NCBI GenBank assembly: GCA_958496175.1
Contig: OY292275.1
Span: 37,959,701 to 38,023,700, forward strand
Reading direction: 5' to 3'
Length of the DNA: 64,000 bases
Source: Sisyra terminalis
Taxonomy: Eukaryota; Arthropoda; Insecta; Neuroptera; Sisyridae
Part shown: positions 32,970 through 44,412 of the stretch, one piece after another
Position numbering within the stretch: the first letter of the stretch is position 1
Layout of the letters: every line of letters starts with the position of its first letter
Program-made: the position numbers and the translations under genes
The notes under the pieces: generated by a model
What the model was told of the DNA's origin: nothing
Database searches by the model: none
The model's input: only the letters and a program-made list of their open reading frames with translations

Positions 32970-34048
32970 AAATAGACAAAATCTGAGACAGCCTAGCGAC
33001 AATATTTTTAAACGATATCATTTAGAATGATTGTGCTCGTACCCTCAAAATTAATATGCATTCTTATTATTCAAGTCTTATCATTCTTATTATCCACGGA
33101 ATTGATTAATGCTGATGATAGTATTAAAAAGTTTTAATAACATTCAAAGTAGACATCTTATACTTTATATATATACTTTATATGTATACCTTATAAACAT
33201 ACATATTTTAAATATTACTTTGCCTAAATATAGATTATTTATAAATAAAGCAAAATAGTATCATTGCAAAAACGCCGTAAATATTTTTTAAACTAAGTAC
33301 GCTTTAAAATAAAAACAATTAAAATATGACGAGCACGTACAGAGTAGGTATGTAAGTTAATTAATTATTTGACTATAAAACTACATGGAAAATGAATTGA
33401 TAGTAACATAAAAGGAATTTAAATTAAAATAGGTTTCAAATAAATACTTAAATAAGGAACAATTAATCAGTGATAAATTGTATAATTAAAAAACCAAACG
33501 GTCACTCTAGTTTTATAGATAACAAGAATGAAAAACCCACGAAAACGGACGTGACTCGTAGTGCCATCCTGCGGTATCCATGATCATTGATTACAGAACT
33601 TTTGTCGCTATCATATTTACTAACAAATCGTTAATAAATAATAAAAATAATATAAATAAATATAATACGTAATAGACGTAATAATGATAATAATAATAAA
33701 ACTTAATTTATAAAAAAAAATATTTTTACCATATTTACATTTTGTTAATTATTATTATTATTATTTATTTTGTTAAGTAATATTTACAATATTTACATTT
33801 TACATTAAGTTTTTATTAAAAAGTTTCCTGTTGTGTCTACTATAATGTTTTAAGATTTTACTGATTTTACCTACCTATTCCTTTTTCCATTATTTTTTTT
33901 ACTCTTATTTACTTACCATTTTTGGATTTCAAGTTGAAAAAATGCTTAAAACTCAGCGTACATTACTATTCATAATACTATATACTATTCTCAAATACTT
34001 TAAAGTTTAATCTTTTTGTGAATTTTACTTGTAAATAATATATTTCTT
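32970..34048. other. AT-rich spacer between convergent genes
   Basis: Short TAA/ATT trinucleotide runs occur near 33680-33700 and 33750-33765. No gene was found. Confidence 0.5.
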
Positions 34049-34230
34049 AGCCTATTGGTGGCCGAGTAGTCAAGGTGATCGCTCCAAAACTGCTAGGGGT
34101 TGAATGTGAGCCTCATATCGAGTAAATTTTCTATATTTCTCGATTTCGGATTTTAATTAACCCTAGAGTAGCTTATTTTAATTAACCCTGTAGTACCTTT
34201 GTCGTTATAAAGCGACGATAAGTAATAATT
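34049..34230 (+). mobile_element. tRNA-derived SINE, copy 4 with internal duplication
   Basis: The head is TAGCCTATTGGTGGCCGAGT then AGTCAAGGTGATCGC. The B-box region is altered (GGTTGAATGTGAG). The body string TTTTAATTAACCCTAGAGTAGC is duplicated as TTTTAATTAACCCTGTAGTACC, giving a longer copy. It ends in AAAGCGACGATAAGTAATAAT. Confidence 0.87.
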
Positions 34231-35255
34231 AAAGAAAATATATTTCTTGATGTTTACATTCTTTTAATAAGTTTTTCAATTTATTCATAAACCGTATTAC
34301 ATTTGAAACCACCAATTGATGGAGTGGTCGAAAAATAAAGTCTGTTATTACATTCTTAACATTTTAAAATTAAAATACTATTTCCCATTTTTATATCTCT
34401 GCTTAAAATTTTTTTCCTAGGCTGTAATAATACGATGTTGGATCGGCTAATTCTATCACTATCACCTCAGTTTGATCAGTATGACTTCTGCTTCCTAAAA
34501 AAATTCTAGCGATTACGATATTATTTTATTTTTAACTGGTTCCATGAAAAGAATAAGAATTTCAATTTTTGTCTTAATTTTTAAATAATTGTTTTATGTA
34601 TCGTCCACCAAAGCTTCCAAAATATGTATTTAAACTCTTTGTGAAAACTTTTTCAAAAATTTTTTTTTTTTCGCAATTCCGGCATAACAATAGGTTTTTA
34701 AACTTTGTACAGTTATTTTAAAGTACTAAAAAAATAAAAAAGCTAAGTTAGGGTACCTTTGAATCTCATAAGATTAATTTTTACGTATCTACGTGTATTG
34801 AAAATTGCATTCTTTGCTTCATTTGCTATAAAATCTTTTAAATGGGTTGGAAAAAATAATTTTACTATCACTAAATAAAATGAAGAAAAAACGAACTTAT
34901 TAATAGTATACGAAATAATGAGAAAAATATACTTTTTGATCAACGGATCCGATTTATGAAAGAGAATAGTTTATCTATTAGAAATCAACCGAATAAAATC
35001 CTTAGAAAAAAGGGGGATGGCGTCACATAAAAGACTAGCCCAAATTCTTTATGATACAAGTTTGCATATTACGCTTTATCAGACGTAATGGACGTAATTA
35101 AACTGTTATACATTATAGACCATTTATATCATTGTACAATAAGTTTCAAATTATTTTCACGGTGATACAATTTTGCTTTGACTATAAAAATAAAATACTA
35201 ATAAAATACTAAAAATAAAATACTACTGAAATACTAATAGTATAATAATTATAAA
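34231..35255. other. AT-rich spacer, no gene
   Basis: Minus-strand frame 34743-34943 is lysine/phenylalanine-rich low-complexity sequence with no domain. It is not considered a gene. Confidence 0.5.
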
Positions 35256-35408
35256 AGCCTATTTACTGGTGCCCAAGTGATACCTAGATGCTAAATCCGA
35301 GTTTCGCAACAAACAAATTTTCAACTTTTCTCGATTTACGAATTTTAATTGACTCTAGAGTAGCTAAAGATCTTAGCAATTTATCATAAAGCGACGTTCA
35401 AAACAATT
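35256..35408 (+). mobile_element. tRNA-derived SINE, degenerate copy 5
   Basis: AGCCTATTTACTGGTGCCCA then AGTGATACCTAGATG is a damaged head. The body is clearer: TCTCGATTTACGAATTTTAA, TTGACTCTAGAGTAGCTAAAG, ATAAAGCGACG. Confidence 0.8.
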
Positions 35409-35912
35409 AAATTTATTATTTAAGTTAATGGTAATAAAAACAACCACCTTCATGAACTACTTTAATAGTGCTCATTCAGCTCAAACCACTTTTAAACTTA
35501 CCCTCTTCTATTCGATATAAAATCAAACGGCTCTTATACCTATTCTTTTAAGCTCTAGAAAAGAGGCGTAAAAGAAAATCAACTCTTTGACGGAAAACTT
35601 ACATCAGACTAGTTATGACAGAGAAAGGGCTAAGAGAAGGGTTGAAGAATCAAAATATTGGGGGACGCAAAAATGGCGAACTTTTAATATGGGAAAATGC
35701 CGAAGAAGAAAAGGCTTGCTAAAAGTAAGTTAAATAAGATTTAATTTTGGTAAATTTTAAAAAACAATATTCTTTTAATTTTTAATTTTTCTTATAATAT
35801 ACCAGCTTTGAAAAAAAACTTTATAAAATTTACCCATTTTTTAGAAAAAATCTGCATTTCTTTAACGAAGCAAAATTTTAAAATGAAACTCAATAAAAGT
35901 TCTCTTAACTCA

Positions 35913-35918
35913 TTTATT
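35913..35918 (-). promoter_or_regulatory. Candidate poly(A) signal for the membrane-protein gene
   Basis: It reads AATAAA on the minus strand, about 250 bases after the stop codon of the membrane-protein exon. It is only one of several possible hexamers. Confidence 0.3.
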
Positions 35919-36164
35919 TACATTTATGACTAGTAACAAATGTTTTGGTCTTAACATTTACAAAAATAATGTGCTTTGTGCATTAATATTAATCTAATCA
36001 ATAACATTAAAAACGTAATAACATAATAATAACTTTTAGGTAAATTATACACTGTCAAACTAACAATAAGACCAAAATAATTTTAAACTCTTTAGTTTAA
36101 AAACGAAAAATTCGTAACTATTTGTTTTTTTCTTGTACAAAAAGAAATATTATATTTTCTTTCA

Positions 36165-37174
36165 TCATAGCTCTGTAGTAATTTCATCTTGTGGTCGATA
36201 TCCTAATTGCAAAAATTCGTCTTCAATCCAACTATGATTCCCATTCGACGTCAAATATTCACGACTTCGATTCCAATTAACTGTTCCCATTGTTACGAGG
36301 GAATAATTCGGGAATTCCCACGATGGATTTAACGTCGAGTCACCACTAATCATTTGATTACTGTATGTGCTATTGAAATGATGGATTGCTGCATCTTGCA
36401 AACTCAAATTTGAGCCACGAACACTCTGATCGGGTTTGAATGTTGATAGTGTAGTGAATTGGCTTTGTGGTTCAGCAGTTCTTGAACTAGGGGATGAGGA
36501 CGATGTTGCCCCCGGGGCAAATTGTGGTGCTTGTAAAAAGTTGATGAGTTGAGCCACTTGTGATGCGTTTGTATCGCTGATGCGCTTGTAACGTTTTAGT
36601 AGCTTTTCTGACCATACAACTAGCCGATCCCAATCGGCTGGAATTTCAGGGATTTGTTCTGGAGGCCGATTTAGTAGTAATAAGATTTTGGCCAAGTCTC
36701 GAACTACAGGGCGGTACATAGCGACTTCGTTATGTTCGCCTCGACGATGTAATTCGCGAATTTGGCGGCGAGTATCGTTTAACATATCCAAAAAGGTATA
36801 CGCGTGCGGACGAAATATTTCCAGTTGTTTGAGGAAGTCGCGCCGCTCCGGTGGGTCTTCGGTGAATCGGGGCATTGGTGTGGCGTTTTTCTTGCGATAT
36901 TTCAAGTAAATGAGACCTCCAATGATAATAAAGAAACAGCAAATCACCCCCAATCCAATGCCAGTGATTATTGCAAACGTCTCTCCTGATAGTCCCCACA
37001 AATAGCCGGTGCTATAGCACACTTGACCTGTGAGACGACTCCATCGAATCGTGTGCCCCGTTGGACAAACGTTAACACATTGTCTTGTAGCATGGACCAT
37101 AAGATTCAGGCATTTCATGCAACCGGTTCCAGATGGCCCACATTTCACGCAATCCACTTGATCAGCACAGCCGC
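36165..37174 (-). CDS. Last coding exon of a Cys-rich single-pass membrane protein
   Basis: The exon has 335 complete codons after a split codon. It ends at the stop codon at 36165-36167. The acceptor on the minus strand is TTTTGCTTTGTAG, with the exon starting at 37174 in phase 1. The outer segment (residues 1-62) has eight Cys, including CVKCGPSGTGCMKC and CVNVCPTG, a furin-like/growth-factor-receptor cysteine-rich pattern. Residues about 65-90 (FAIITGIGLGVICCFFIIIG then GLIYL) form a transmembrane helix, stopped by KYRKK. The inside has PRFTEDPPERRDFLKQLEIF and RRQIRELHRRGEHNEVAMYR, reading as a helical, probably conserved domain. It then has a Ser/Pro-rich tail ending in DEFLQLGYRPQDEITTEL. 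A signal peptide and further outer sequence must lie on upstream exons at higher coordinates, which I could not identify. The open frame continues past 37174 only through intron sequence. I do not recognise the family, and orientation and topology are inferred. Confidence 0.85.
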
Positions 37175-38351
37175 CTACAAAGCAAAATATAATAGCAATC
37201 AGAAAGTGTGACACCAAATGAACATTTGAAATAAAACAAAATATAATGAGGAAATAAAAGAAAAACGGAACAAAAACGCAAACATAGGCATCTATTCGTA
37301 TTCTATTGTTTCCAAGGCATTTTACGATCACAGTTTGCTAAATTGATTAATGTTTCATTCAATTGAGCACTATATCCTTTTTAACAGTAACTTCAAATCC
37401 CACTCGTTATCATCTACCTACTTTATTGTGCACGAATCACTGCCGTTTATTGCAAAAGTATAATAAGCTAAAATTATTTCTTACTTATACCATCATATTT
37501 TTCGCTTCTTAAAACTTAAAAATTGGCCAAAAGATCATCCATTCTCAATATTCAAGGACCATTTCATAGCAGACCGGAATTGATTAATTGAGATAAATTT
37601 ATCTTGGTCCATTCAAGACGAATTGAACGACTGTTCATTTCTTCCTCACAAGCTAAATTGAAATATTCATCATTAAAGTTTAATAAAAAATAATACCGCA
37701 TTGTCATTGTCAATGGGTGACCGCGTGTCCATGACTGTAACTCGTGCAACCATAACGTTTCGATGAAATTTCCAACAATGATTACATCAATTTCAACGAG
37801 AAAAATCGCAGCAAATTGAAAAAAATGTGGAAATTTTATGCTAGAGAAACTAAAGTATTTTTCTCGTTTTTTTTTTCAGTGTGGAAGAGAGGAATAAAAC
37901 CATTTCACGTCCTCTTACGTTTCAAAGTCGTGCGGTTAAACGAAAATAAGGAAGTGTTCCATCCGGTGGCAGATGTGTGTCATTTTCTGATCGATACAAT
38001 GCAAAGAATGCTTCCAAAAGAACCCCCTAAATGTATGATTCTCAAATATCGATTTATTTATTCTTTTTATTTGCAATTTCGCTAAAGAATGAATTTCCAA
38101 TAAATTTTATAACTTTGTTCTAATTAAAATCTCCACTACCGTTTAGATAAAACATACATGTAAATTCTTTATTGTCTTTCATTCTGTACGATACTTCAAT
38201 TAAAGATTATTAATTCAATAGAAAACTGTTAAAAAAATCTTATATGTAAACCATTGACCAGATGGTTTAAATGGAATCTACTACAAATTAAGATTAAGGT
38301 TATTTGCTCATATGCTAGTAAAAATAACTAGTTTCAAAAATCAAGAAATCA

Positions 38352-38436
38352 TTAATCAAGGAACCATTCCGGTATAGATATCCAATAACGAGGTCTTCTG
38401 TCTATGTTGTATCCACCGGAATATTACCTTGATTAG
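38352..38436. repeat. Short inverted repeat (hairpin)
   Basis: TTAATCAAGGAACCATTCCG (left) pairs with the reverse complement of ACCGGAATATTACCTTGATT (right). The arms are about 21 bases and separated by about 41 bases. It is probably a remnant of a small fold-back element. Confidence 0.6.
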
Positions 38437-39269
38437 CTATTGGAGTTAAAAACTAATTACGACTTGATAAAGTGCATTCATGCGTTTATGAACTAAAGAA
38501 ATTTACCTGAATTAAGTTTTCTTGAAGACGGACATTTGAAAAAATATGAAAGATTTGAAAAATACAGCGAATCTTTTGAGAAAGCATAGCTCTTTTATTT
38601 ATTTTATAAACATTTTTTATATGAAGGTGTACAAGTTGTGATATATTAAAATTCAAATAAAAATTTAACTTTCGGTTATATTTAATCAATTGCTCCTTTT
38701 TAATTATTAGATTACTTCCCTTGAACGCACAAATGTACCGTAATCGTCAGAATATATTAATATCTAAGGTAAATCATAAAAATATCATATGCTTTTAATG
38801 CTATTTCCGTGATATTTCAATGAAAAAGGTCAATGTGTCTCTTTTTATCTCTACCAATCTCTACTATCAACTACTCTACTATGTGAGAAGGGCGCAAAGG
38901 ACATAATAACAGTCTTTTTGTTAAGCAATTCCACGTATATTATAACATACGCATTTTATACTACAACTCGGTAGTCTATCATCTACCTACCACCTACCCT
39001 TATCATTCACATTATAAATGCATACTCCTCATAGAGAAGTTACGAGGTTTACCCAAGAACAGTTCCATTGTTAATTATTTATATTACGAGTACATTCAAT
39101 CGGTAATAGTTTTTACAATGATAACAACGATTTTGATAAGGAATCTAGCGAAAATTATACGAAGTATTTTTAATTTCATATTCAAAATAATAAAGGTACC
39201 GGAAAGTAATGCCGTTTTTTTAAAATAAAATTAAGACACAAAATTTAAAAGCAAGTTTTAATTTTAAAT

Positions 39270-39327
39270 CAATGATATAATCACCCTCAATGTCATCAAT
39301 CTTTTGACGTCTTATGTCCAAATTAGT
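39270..39327 (+). repeat. Short dispersed repeat fragment D, second copy
   Basis: It carries ATAATCACCCTCAATGTCAT then CAATCTTTTGACGTCT, in the same orientation as 17701-17757. Confidence 0.5.
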
Positions 39328-40089
39328 AAAAATCACTTGATTACTAAGCAAAATATCTGAAAATCACATTTTGAACATCATTTAAATTTTTTACCATTTA
39401 GTAAAATGTTGTAGCAATTGAAATAAATAGAAATTCGATAAAACAACTTTGAACAATTATACTAGATAAGGCAATACCACCCTCCTCTTAATTTATTAAT
39501 TTATCCCAGGGATTTTCAGCTGCAAAGGAGTTTTGCAGAATAAAGTGTGGCAGAATAAAGTTTTATTTTTGGTAATTTTTGGGTATTTGGTTGGTCGACC
39601 AAGATTGATTAGGAATATTTGATATATCTTCAACTATTTAGCATGAATTTGGTATCATTTCCTTCCTTAACATCTTATTGTTTAAAGTTTTTATCATTCT
39701 TGATTAGTACGAGTTTCAAAACTCAAAGTTATTGAATTTAAACTTAAAAAATGTATTTGGCATAAATGAACTTGGATAAATATTGAAAATATTTTTGGTA
39801 GCAACGTAGCGTTACTACCCTGTACAACTCAAATAGCATATGATACCGAATCTATGTTCCTTTGGATATTTATCCAACCATTCCAATAGAAATTTAAGAA
39901 AAATAAATATTTTTAGTTTTTTACGAGCTAGCATAACACTTTAATCATGAAACGTCTTTAATATGATAGAGTCTTTAGTGAGTCGACAAATAACAATTGA
40001 AAATAGATTCAAAAACTAAACACTTTCCGGTCTTTCTAACTGTAAAAATATTTTAGTATGAAAGATATTAAGCGCATTTCAAACCATTA

Positions 40090-40815
40090 GCCATTTGTTC
40101 TAAATCCTTGTATATTACTAATAGACTATATTCCCATTTTTTGAATCGATAAAGAACGTTATCAATATGAGGAAGATCCAATTTTTAGTTATGAAAAACT
40201 TGTATTTTGGCATTAATAAAGTTTTAATTTTAATGAGCAAATGACTGTCCAAAAACGATAAGCGTGCTTATGAGTCTTCTGTGACGTCACAGTACGTATC
40301 AATACGCATATTGTAACCGAGATATAAGGAGATCATTGGGTGGTTATCATAGGAACAGTAATTATTTACACAATTCGGGGCATTTTTCACAGCTTTCGTC
40401 ATGGAAAAAAATTGTATACTATAAAAAATTACTTTCAATTTTTTCCTTAAGAATACAGTAACATTGTAAAGTAAAGTGTAGATTGTAAATGGTTTAAATC
40501 ATAAACATAATGTTTAAACGATTCACACAATCTTTCCCTTTGTGTTTAAGTACATTTGTTAAAGTTAAAACGTCCATGGGGTTTTGAAATTTCGTATTGC
40601 GACGTCATTATAATGCCAAGCCAATAAGAGTTCGATTTAGGCATTTTGAATTTATCAATTCTTTTTTACATTTTTAAATCAATATTTCTTAAATTTTATC
40701 AGGTAAAGTTAAAAATTAACAGCAAAATTATGTTTTATATTAGTTAATATTTATGTATTTAAACTATTTTTAGAACATTTAAATTAGTTCTATTTACTTA
40801 AATTTTAGTCAAAAA
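40090..40815 (+). repeat. Dispersed repeat family E, forward copy (about 720 bp)
   Basis: Most of it matches, in order and inverted, the minus strand of 59070-59790. Shared motifs are AAACGATAAGCGTGCTTATG, CTGTGACGTCACAGTACG, GTGTAGATTGTAAATGGTTT, TGTTTAAACGATT, GTGTTTAAGTACATT and AGGCATTTTGAATTTA. It contains a CRE-like TGACGTCA palindrome. No coding frame was found. It is likely a non-autonomous transposon or retroelement piece. Confidence 0.82.
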
Positions 40816-42109
40816 TGATTACAGTCATATTTTCTGAAGCCACCTATCGAAAACGTGCTCTTCTTTTAAAATGTATCTTTTAAAAAACATTTTTATCAAA
40901 AAGATCAAGTAGAAATTATACGACGAGATCTTGGACTATAAAACCATATTAGCTTCCATGGCGTGATTAATTATAACTTTCATTAGTTCATATTGTAATA
41001 ACATAATTTTAATCATGATTAATAGTTAATTGTTTAAATTCAAATTTAACCATCAAATCATTGGAAACGTACAATTTAACTCAGTGGTTACAATTTCCAA
41101 GCATAGAAGAATAAAAAGTGGTTTAAGTAACTATAATTAAACGAAAGACGGGAAAGTTTGATGTTTTGATTTTAGGGTTTCGACTTAATTTTCTATTAAA
41201 TAACATTAGATTTTCTATTTTTAACAACCATATTGCCTCATTTAAAGTCTTATCACTAAACTTTTTAAAAGCCTTTGATATTTAAATATGTTGTAGTATG
41301 AGAAATGTGAATTATTGGATAGGCTTGTTTTTACTATATAGTAAATTAACAAATAAATCGCTTGATTGTTTATCGACTAATATTGAATAGTACTTCTACT
41401 TTGTAGCTATATAAAAGCAAAATTTTCAAAACCGGTTTAATCTGTTGTTCACACGATTCGGTTTTCTGTTCTAGCTCTCTCGAGTAGCTAAATATGGTAT
41501 CAAATTGAGATTGAACTAAACCAGTAAAGTATGTGTAAATCCTGGTTCATTACAGGATTGTGATTGTGATGTAAACATTTGGACATAATAAATATGTAAG
41601 CAGAGTTGTTTTTTTTTGTTCGAAGTTAAGGTGAAGAAAAGTAAGTAGAAGTAGAAGAGTAAGATGAAGAAAAGTTCCAATGATAGTATGAATTCAAAAA
41701 AGAACTCGTATATGCCAAGGTATGCCGGGGACATATAACGGCACCTTTTGTAATAAATTACATATTTTACTTTGGCCACCAACGCGCCTCGACATTCACT
41801 TAGATCATGTAGATCTCTCGGATCTTTCAAACAACAAGAGAGACAACCTACCTCCACCGACTAACCCACATTAGGTCTTCTAATTATTTTAATTAAAATA
41901 AAAATATTATTGCGGATCTGGATTGATGATTTTTATTGAAAAAAATAATATCTGGGAATGAACACGTGTGAATTCACACAATTAATCGAAATTACGCTCC
42001 GGGTTAAGGAAATAATCAAGCTGAACTTTTGAACGTTATTTGAAGTAAAAATTCTTGAAAATTATCGAACAGATGGGCTGGAATATTTGATTATTGAAGT
42101 AATCGCTCG
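40816..42109. other. AT-rich sequence; less AT-rich patch at 41695-41875
   Basis: The patch near 41695-41875 includes GTATGCCGGGGACATATAAC and GGCCACCAACGCGCCTCGAC. It has an open minus-strand frame starting CLSCCLKDPRDLHDLSECRG. I do not recognise it. It may be a transposon fragment. Confidence 0.4.
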
Positions 42110-42205
42110 ACGATTTTTTACTCGATTCGTTTCACTGGGCGGCGGCGTGAAGGAAAAACGACGATGAGGACGCGAAGAAAACACAGAACAAAATAGAAAT
42201 TAAAT
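42110..42205. other. Local GC-rich island, candidate promoter or 5' exon
   Basis: GGGCGGCGGCGTGAAGG and CGACGATGAGGACGCGAAG stand out in AT-rich surroundings. The patch lies about 5 kb upstream (in the minus-strand sense) of the membrane-protein exon, so a promoter or untranslated first exon of that gene is possible. No direct evidence supports this. Confidence 0.25.
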
Positions 42206-42963
42206 GATTTCTATCATCCCATGAACGCTTAGAAAGTGAACAAGAAATTACGATTCATTATCGTTATTATTTTTAAATAAACATTTTCATTATGAAGGTG
42301 TTTGAATCTCTCATTCAATATTTATTTATGAAGGAAAAAGTGTAATCAATTTAACTTTTTTTTTAATTTTCATAAAACTACAATACTTCTACTAATCCAG
42401 ATTTCAAATATTTATTTATTTTTTAAAAATTATCCCACAAAATATTAGAATTTCCACTTAATTTTCGTCCACCAAATAACAAAGCAAAATGTTTTACACG
42501 TGACATAGCTATGGAGTCTGTTGAAGTCAAAAATTTTTAGCGGTCGGGGGGGGAGTCACCTTTCTTCCATAAATTTCCTAAAAAGTTCGATTTTTGCTCG
42601 AAACTACAACAATACAATAGTCTCTACAAATATTAATATTCAAAAAAAAATACTCCAAAACTGTTTATGTACAGATCTACACGCTACTGTGGCGCAAAAA
42701 GAGTTTTTCCAAAAATAACCAATTTACGTTTATCATAAAATGAACTTATTTTCTGGTTTGCAAGAACCGTTAAGAAACATTGAGTAGCCTAAACATTTCT
42801 GATTTACTGGAATCTGGAAAAGTGTATGTAGGTACCTATAAATATTAAACTTGTGTACACTATTCAATAGATACGCTACAAAAGTTGTTCACTGAAAATG
42901 TGAAGGCCTTTTTTGCAAATGTAAAAATAAATCAATTTTATGATTATTCTGTATGTTCTATAA
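42206..42963. other. AT-rich sequence, no gene
   Basis: Small open frames only. A G-run (GGTCGGGGGGGGAGTC) sits near 42543-42557. Confidence 0.45.
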
Positions 42964-43159
42964 GAGTACTTTTCAAACTTTTTCATATCACGGTCCCTTA
43001 TCAAAAAAAAAAAAAGATCCTTGGGTTCTCTTCTTCAAAAATTTTAGACTTTAGTATCCAACAGTAGGTACATTATTTATATACCATAAATTATTATTAT
43101 AGAAATTTTTCGCGGCTCTTTGGCAGGAACTCCATGGTCACCTAGTTTGAGTTTCACTG
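42964..43159. mobile_element. hAT-like MITE, 196 bp, with perfect 8-bp target duplication
   Basis: It is flanked by TTCTATAA on both sides (42956-42963 and 43160-43167). The left end GAGTACTTTTCAAACTTT pairs with the reverse complement of the right end, CAGTGAAACTCAAACTAG. The interior has TCACGGTCCCTTATC and GCGGCTCTTTGGCAGG, reminiscent of the sub-terminal motifs of the element at 27548-27885. It is non-coding. Confidence 0.82.
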
Positions 43160-43167
43160 TTCTATAA

Positions 43168-43989
43168 TAGTCGTGGAAATTTACATATCCTCTTTGATTG
43201 TTTGGCATTATAAGTAAATACGTTTAAAGTTTTTTGAAAATTTCAAATAATGATTTTAAACATAAAGGCGCTTATGATAAAAATATCAAACACGTGCATA
43301 GCAGACTATGCAGGTTTAAGGTAGTGGACAATAAGAATTGCTGAACACATGCTTTCATGCCTTAATCATTACGACATTTTTAAGGCATAATTTTAAATCC
43401 ATTAAGGCTTAATGGATTTAAAATTTAGACATTTTAAAGCTCTTATTTCATAAAAAAATAGATTTATGATCACTACATAAACTTAAAAATTAGCGTCTAA
43501 ATATCCCAAAAACAATATGGCATACTTATTGAAACCAAATTTCGAAAAATAAAAGTTATTCCTAATCTTTCCATTTTTTTCAGAATTTTTATCGTATACT
43601 TGAGAAATTAAAAGAAAAGCTTTTTACGTCTACAGAAACACATACTGCACCATCTTTTAAATAGTTTAAGTTAAAAATTTGAAGTTTTTTTTATATTTTT
43701 TAAGACCTATCTAACGATTTCTCACGTTTATGTACACTATTTTTTTATGTACACGGATGGTATAATACTCCTTATTTTTTTTTCTCGTACTTTCCCTATA
43801 CCAATATATTTGTATACTAATTCAAAGAAAATACCCTCTTTCCAAATTTCATCCTCACAGTAACAATACTCTCTCCTCAAATAAAATAGCTGAAACATAC
43901 GAACTAATAAAAGGCCAGAGCGAAATTAAAAGGATTATGTTTTATCATTTGGCTACGGAACCCTAGAAGGGATAAAGCAAATGTATACC
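43168..43989. other. AT-rich sequence with a small palindrome
   Basis: TTTTAAATCCATTAAGGCTTAATGGATTTAAAA near 43391-43423 is a near-perfect hairpin (arms TTTTAAATCCATTAA). No gene was found. Confidence 0.5.
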
Positions 43990-44412
43990 CTACTGATTCT
44001 TTAGCAGTTAAGGTGATAGTTTTGTAATCAATAGAATCTCTGGGTTCAAATCCCTTGACGAATCAAAAATATATTTCACCGCTTACTCGTTGAAAATTGT
44101 TGAAAGCCCTAGATCGCAAAGGACCTTCGATGTTATCGTATAAAGCGAAGTATTAAAAATACTCAATATGTTTACTTCCTTATTATTATTTTTTAGAAAT
44201 TATAGTTCTTTAAGTGCATTAGAAGAGGAAAAATAAATTGACGAACCAAAAATATATTTCTCCGCTTACTGGGTTATCAAAAACTCTTGACCGCTAAGAA
44301 TCTAAGATTTTATCGTATGAAGCAAAGTATTAAGGAACACCTAATATTTTTACTTCCTTATTGATTTTTATAAGTTATACTTCTTTAGGCGCATTATGAG
44401 AGGGAAAAAATA
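43990..44412 (+). repeat. tRNA-headed SINE relative with diverged tandem duplication (about 183-bp period)
   Basis: The head TTAGCAGTTAAGGTGATAG (A-box-like) and TCTGGGTTCAAATCCC (B box) lie at about 43999-44054. The body TTGACGAATCAAAAATATAT through GAGGAAAAATAA starts at 44055. A diverged second body copy starts at 44238 (TTGACGAACCAAAAATATAT) and runs to about 44412. Both bodies share TTATCGTAT.AAGC.AAGTATT and TTTACTTCCTTATT. The family is related in layout to the other SINEs here but has a different body. Confidence 0.7.

Larger units (their letters stand above)
37175..40089. other. Sequence upstream of the membrane-protein exon, probably intronic in part
   Basis: No upstream exon could be identified. 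A less AT-rich stretch at 37880-38035 has an open frame on the plus strand preceded by TTTTTTTTTCAG but shows no recognisable similarity. A hairpin lies at 38352-38436 and repeat fragment D at 39270-39327. Confidence 0.45.

Noticed and set aside
37816..38085. Frame with RFKVVRLNENKEVFHPVADV preceded by a TTTTTTTTTCAG acceptor-like site
   Set aside because: It looks a little exon-like, but no donor or partner exon and no family similarity could be found, and it lies opposite the membrane-protein gene's strand.
41516..41857. 113-codon minus-strand frame starting MEVGCLSCCLKDPRDLHDLS
   Set aside because: The first part is less AT-rich and might be a transposon fragment, but the rest is low-complexity Phe/Leu sequence; no domain.
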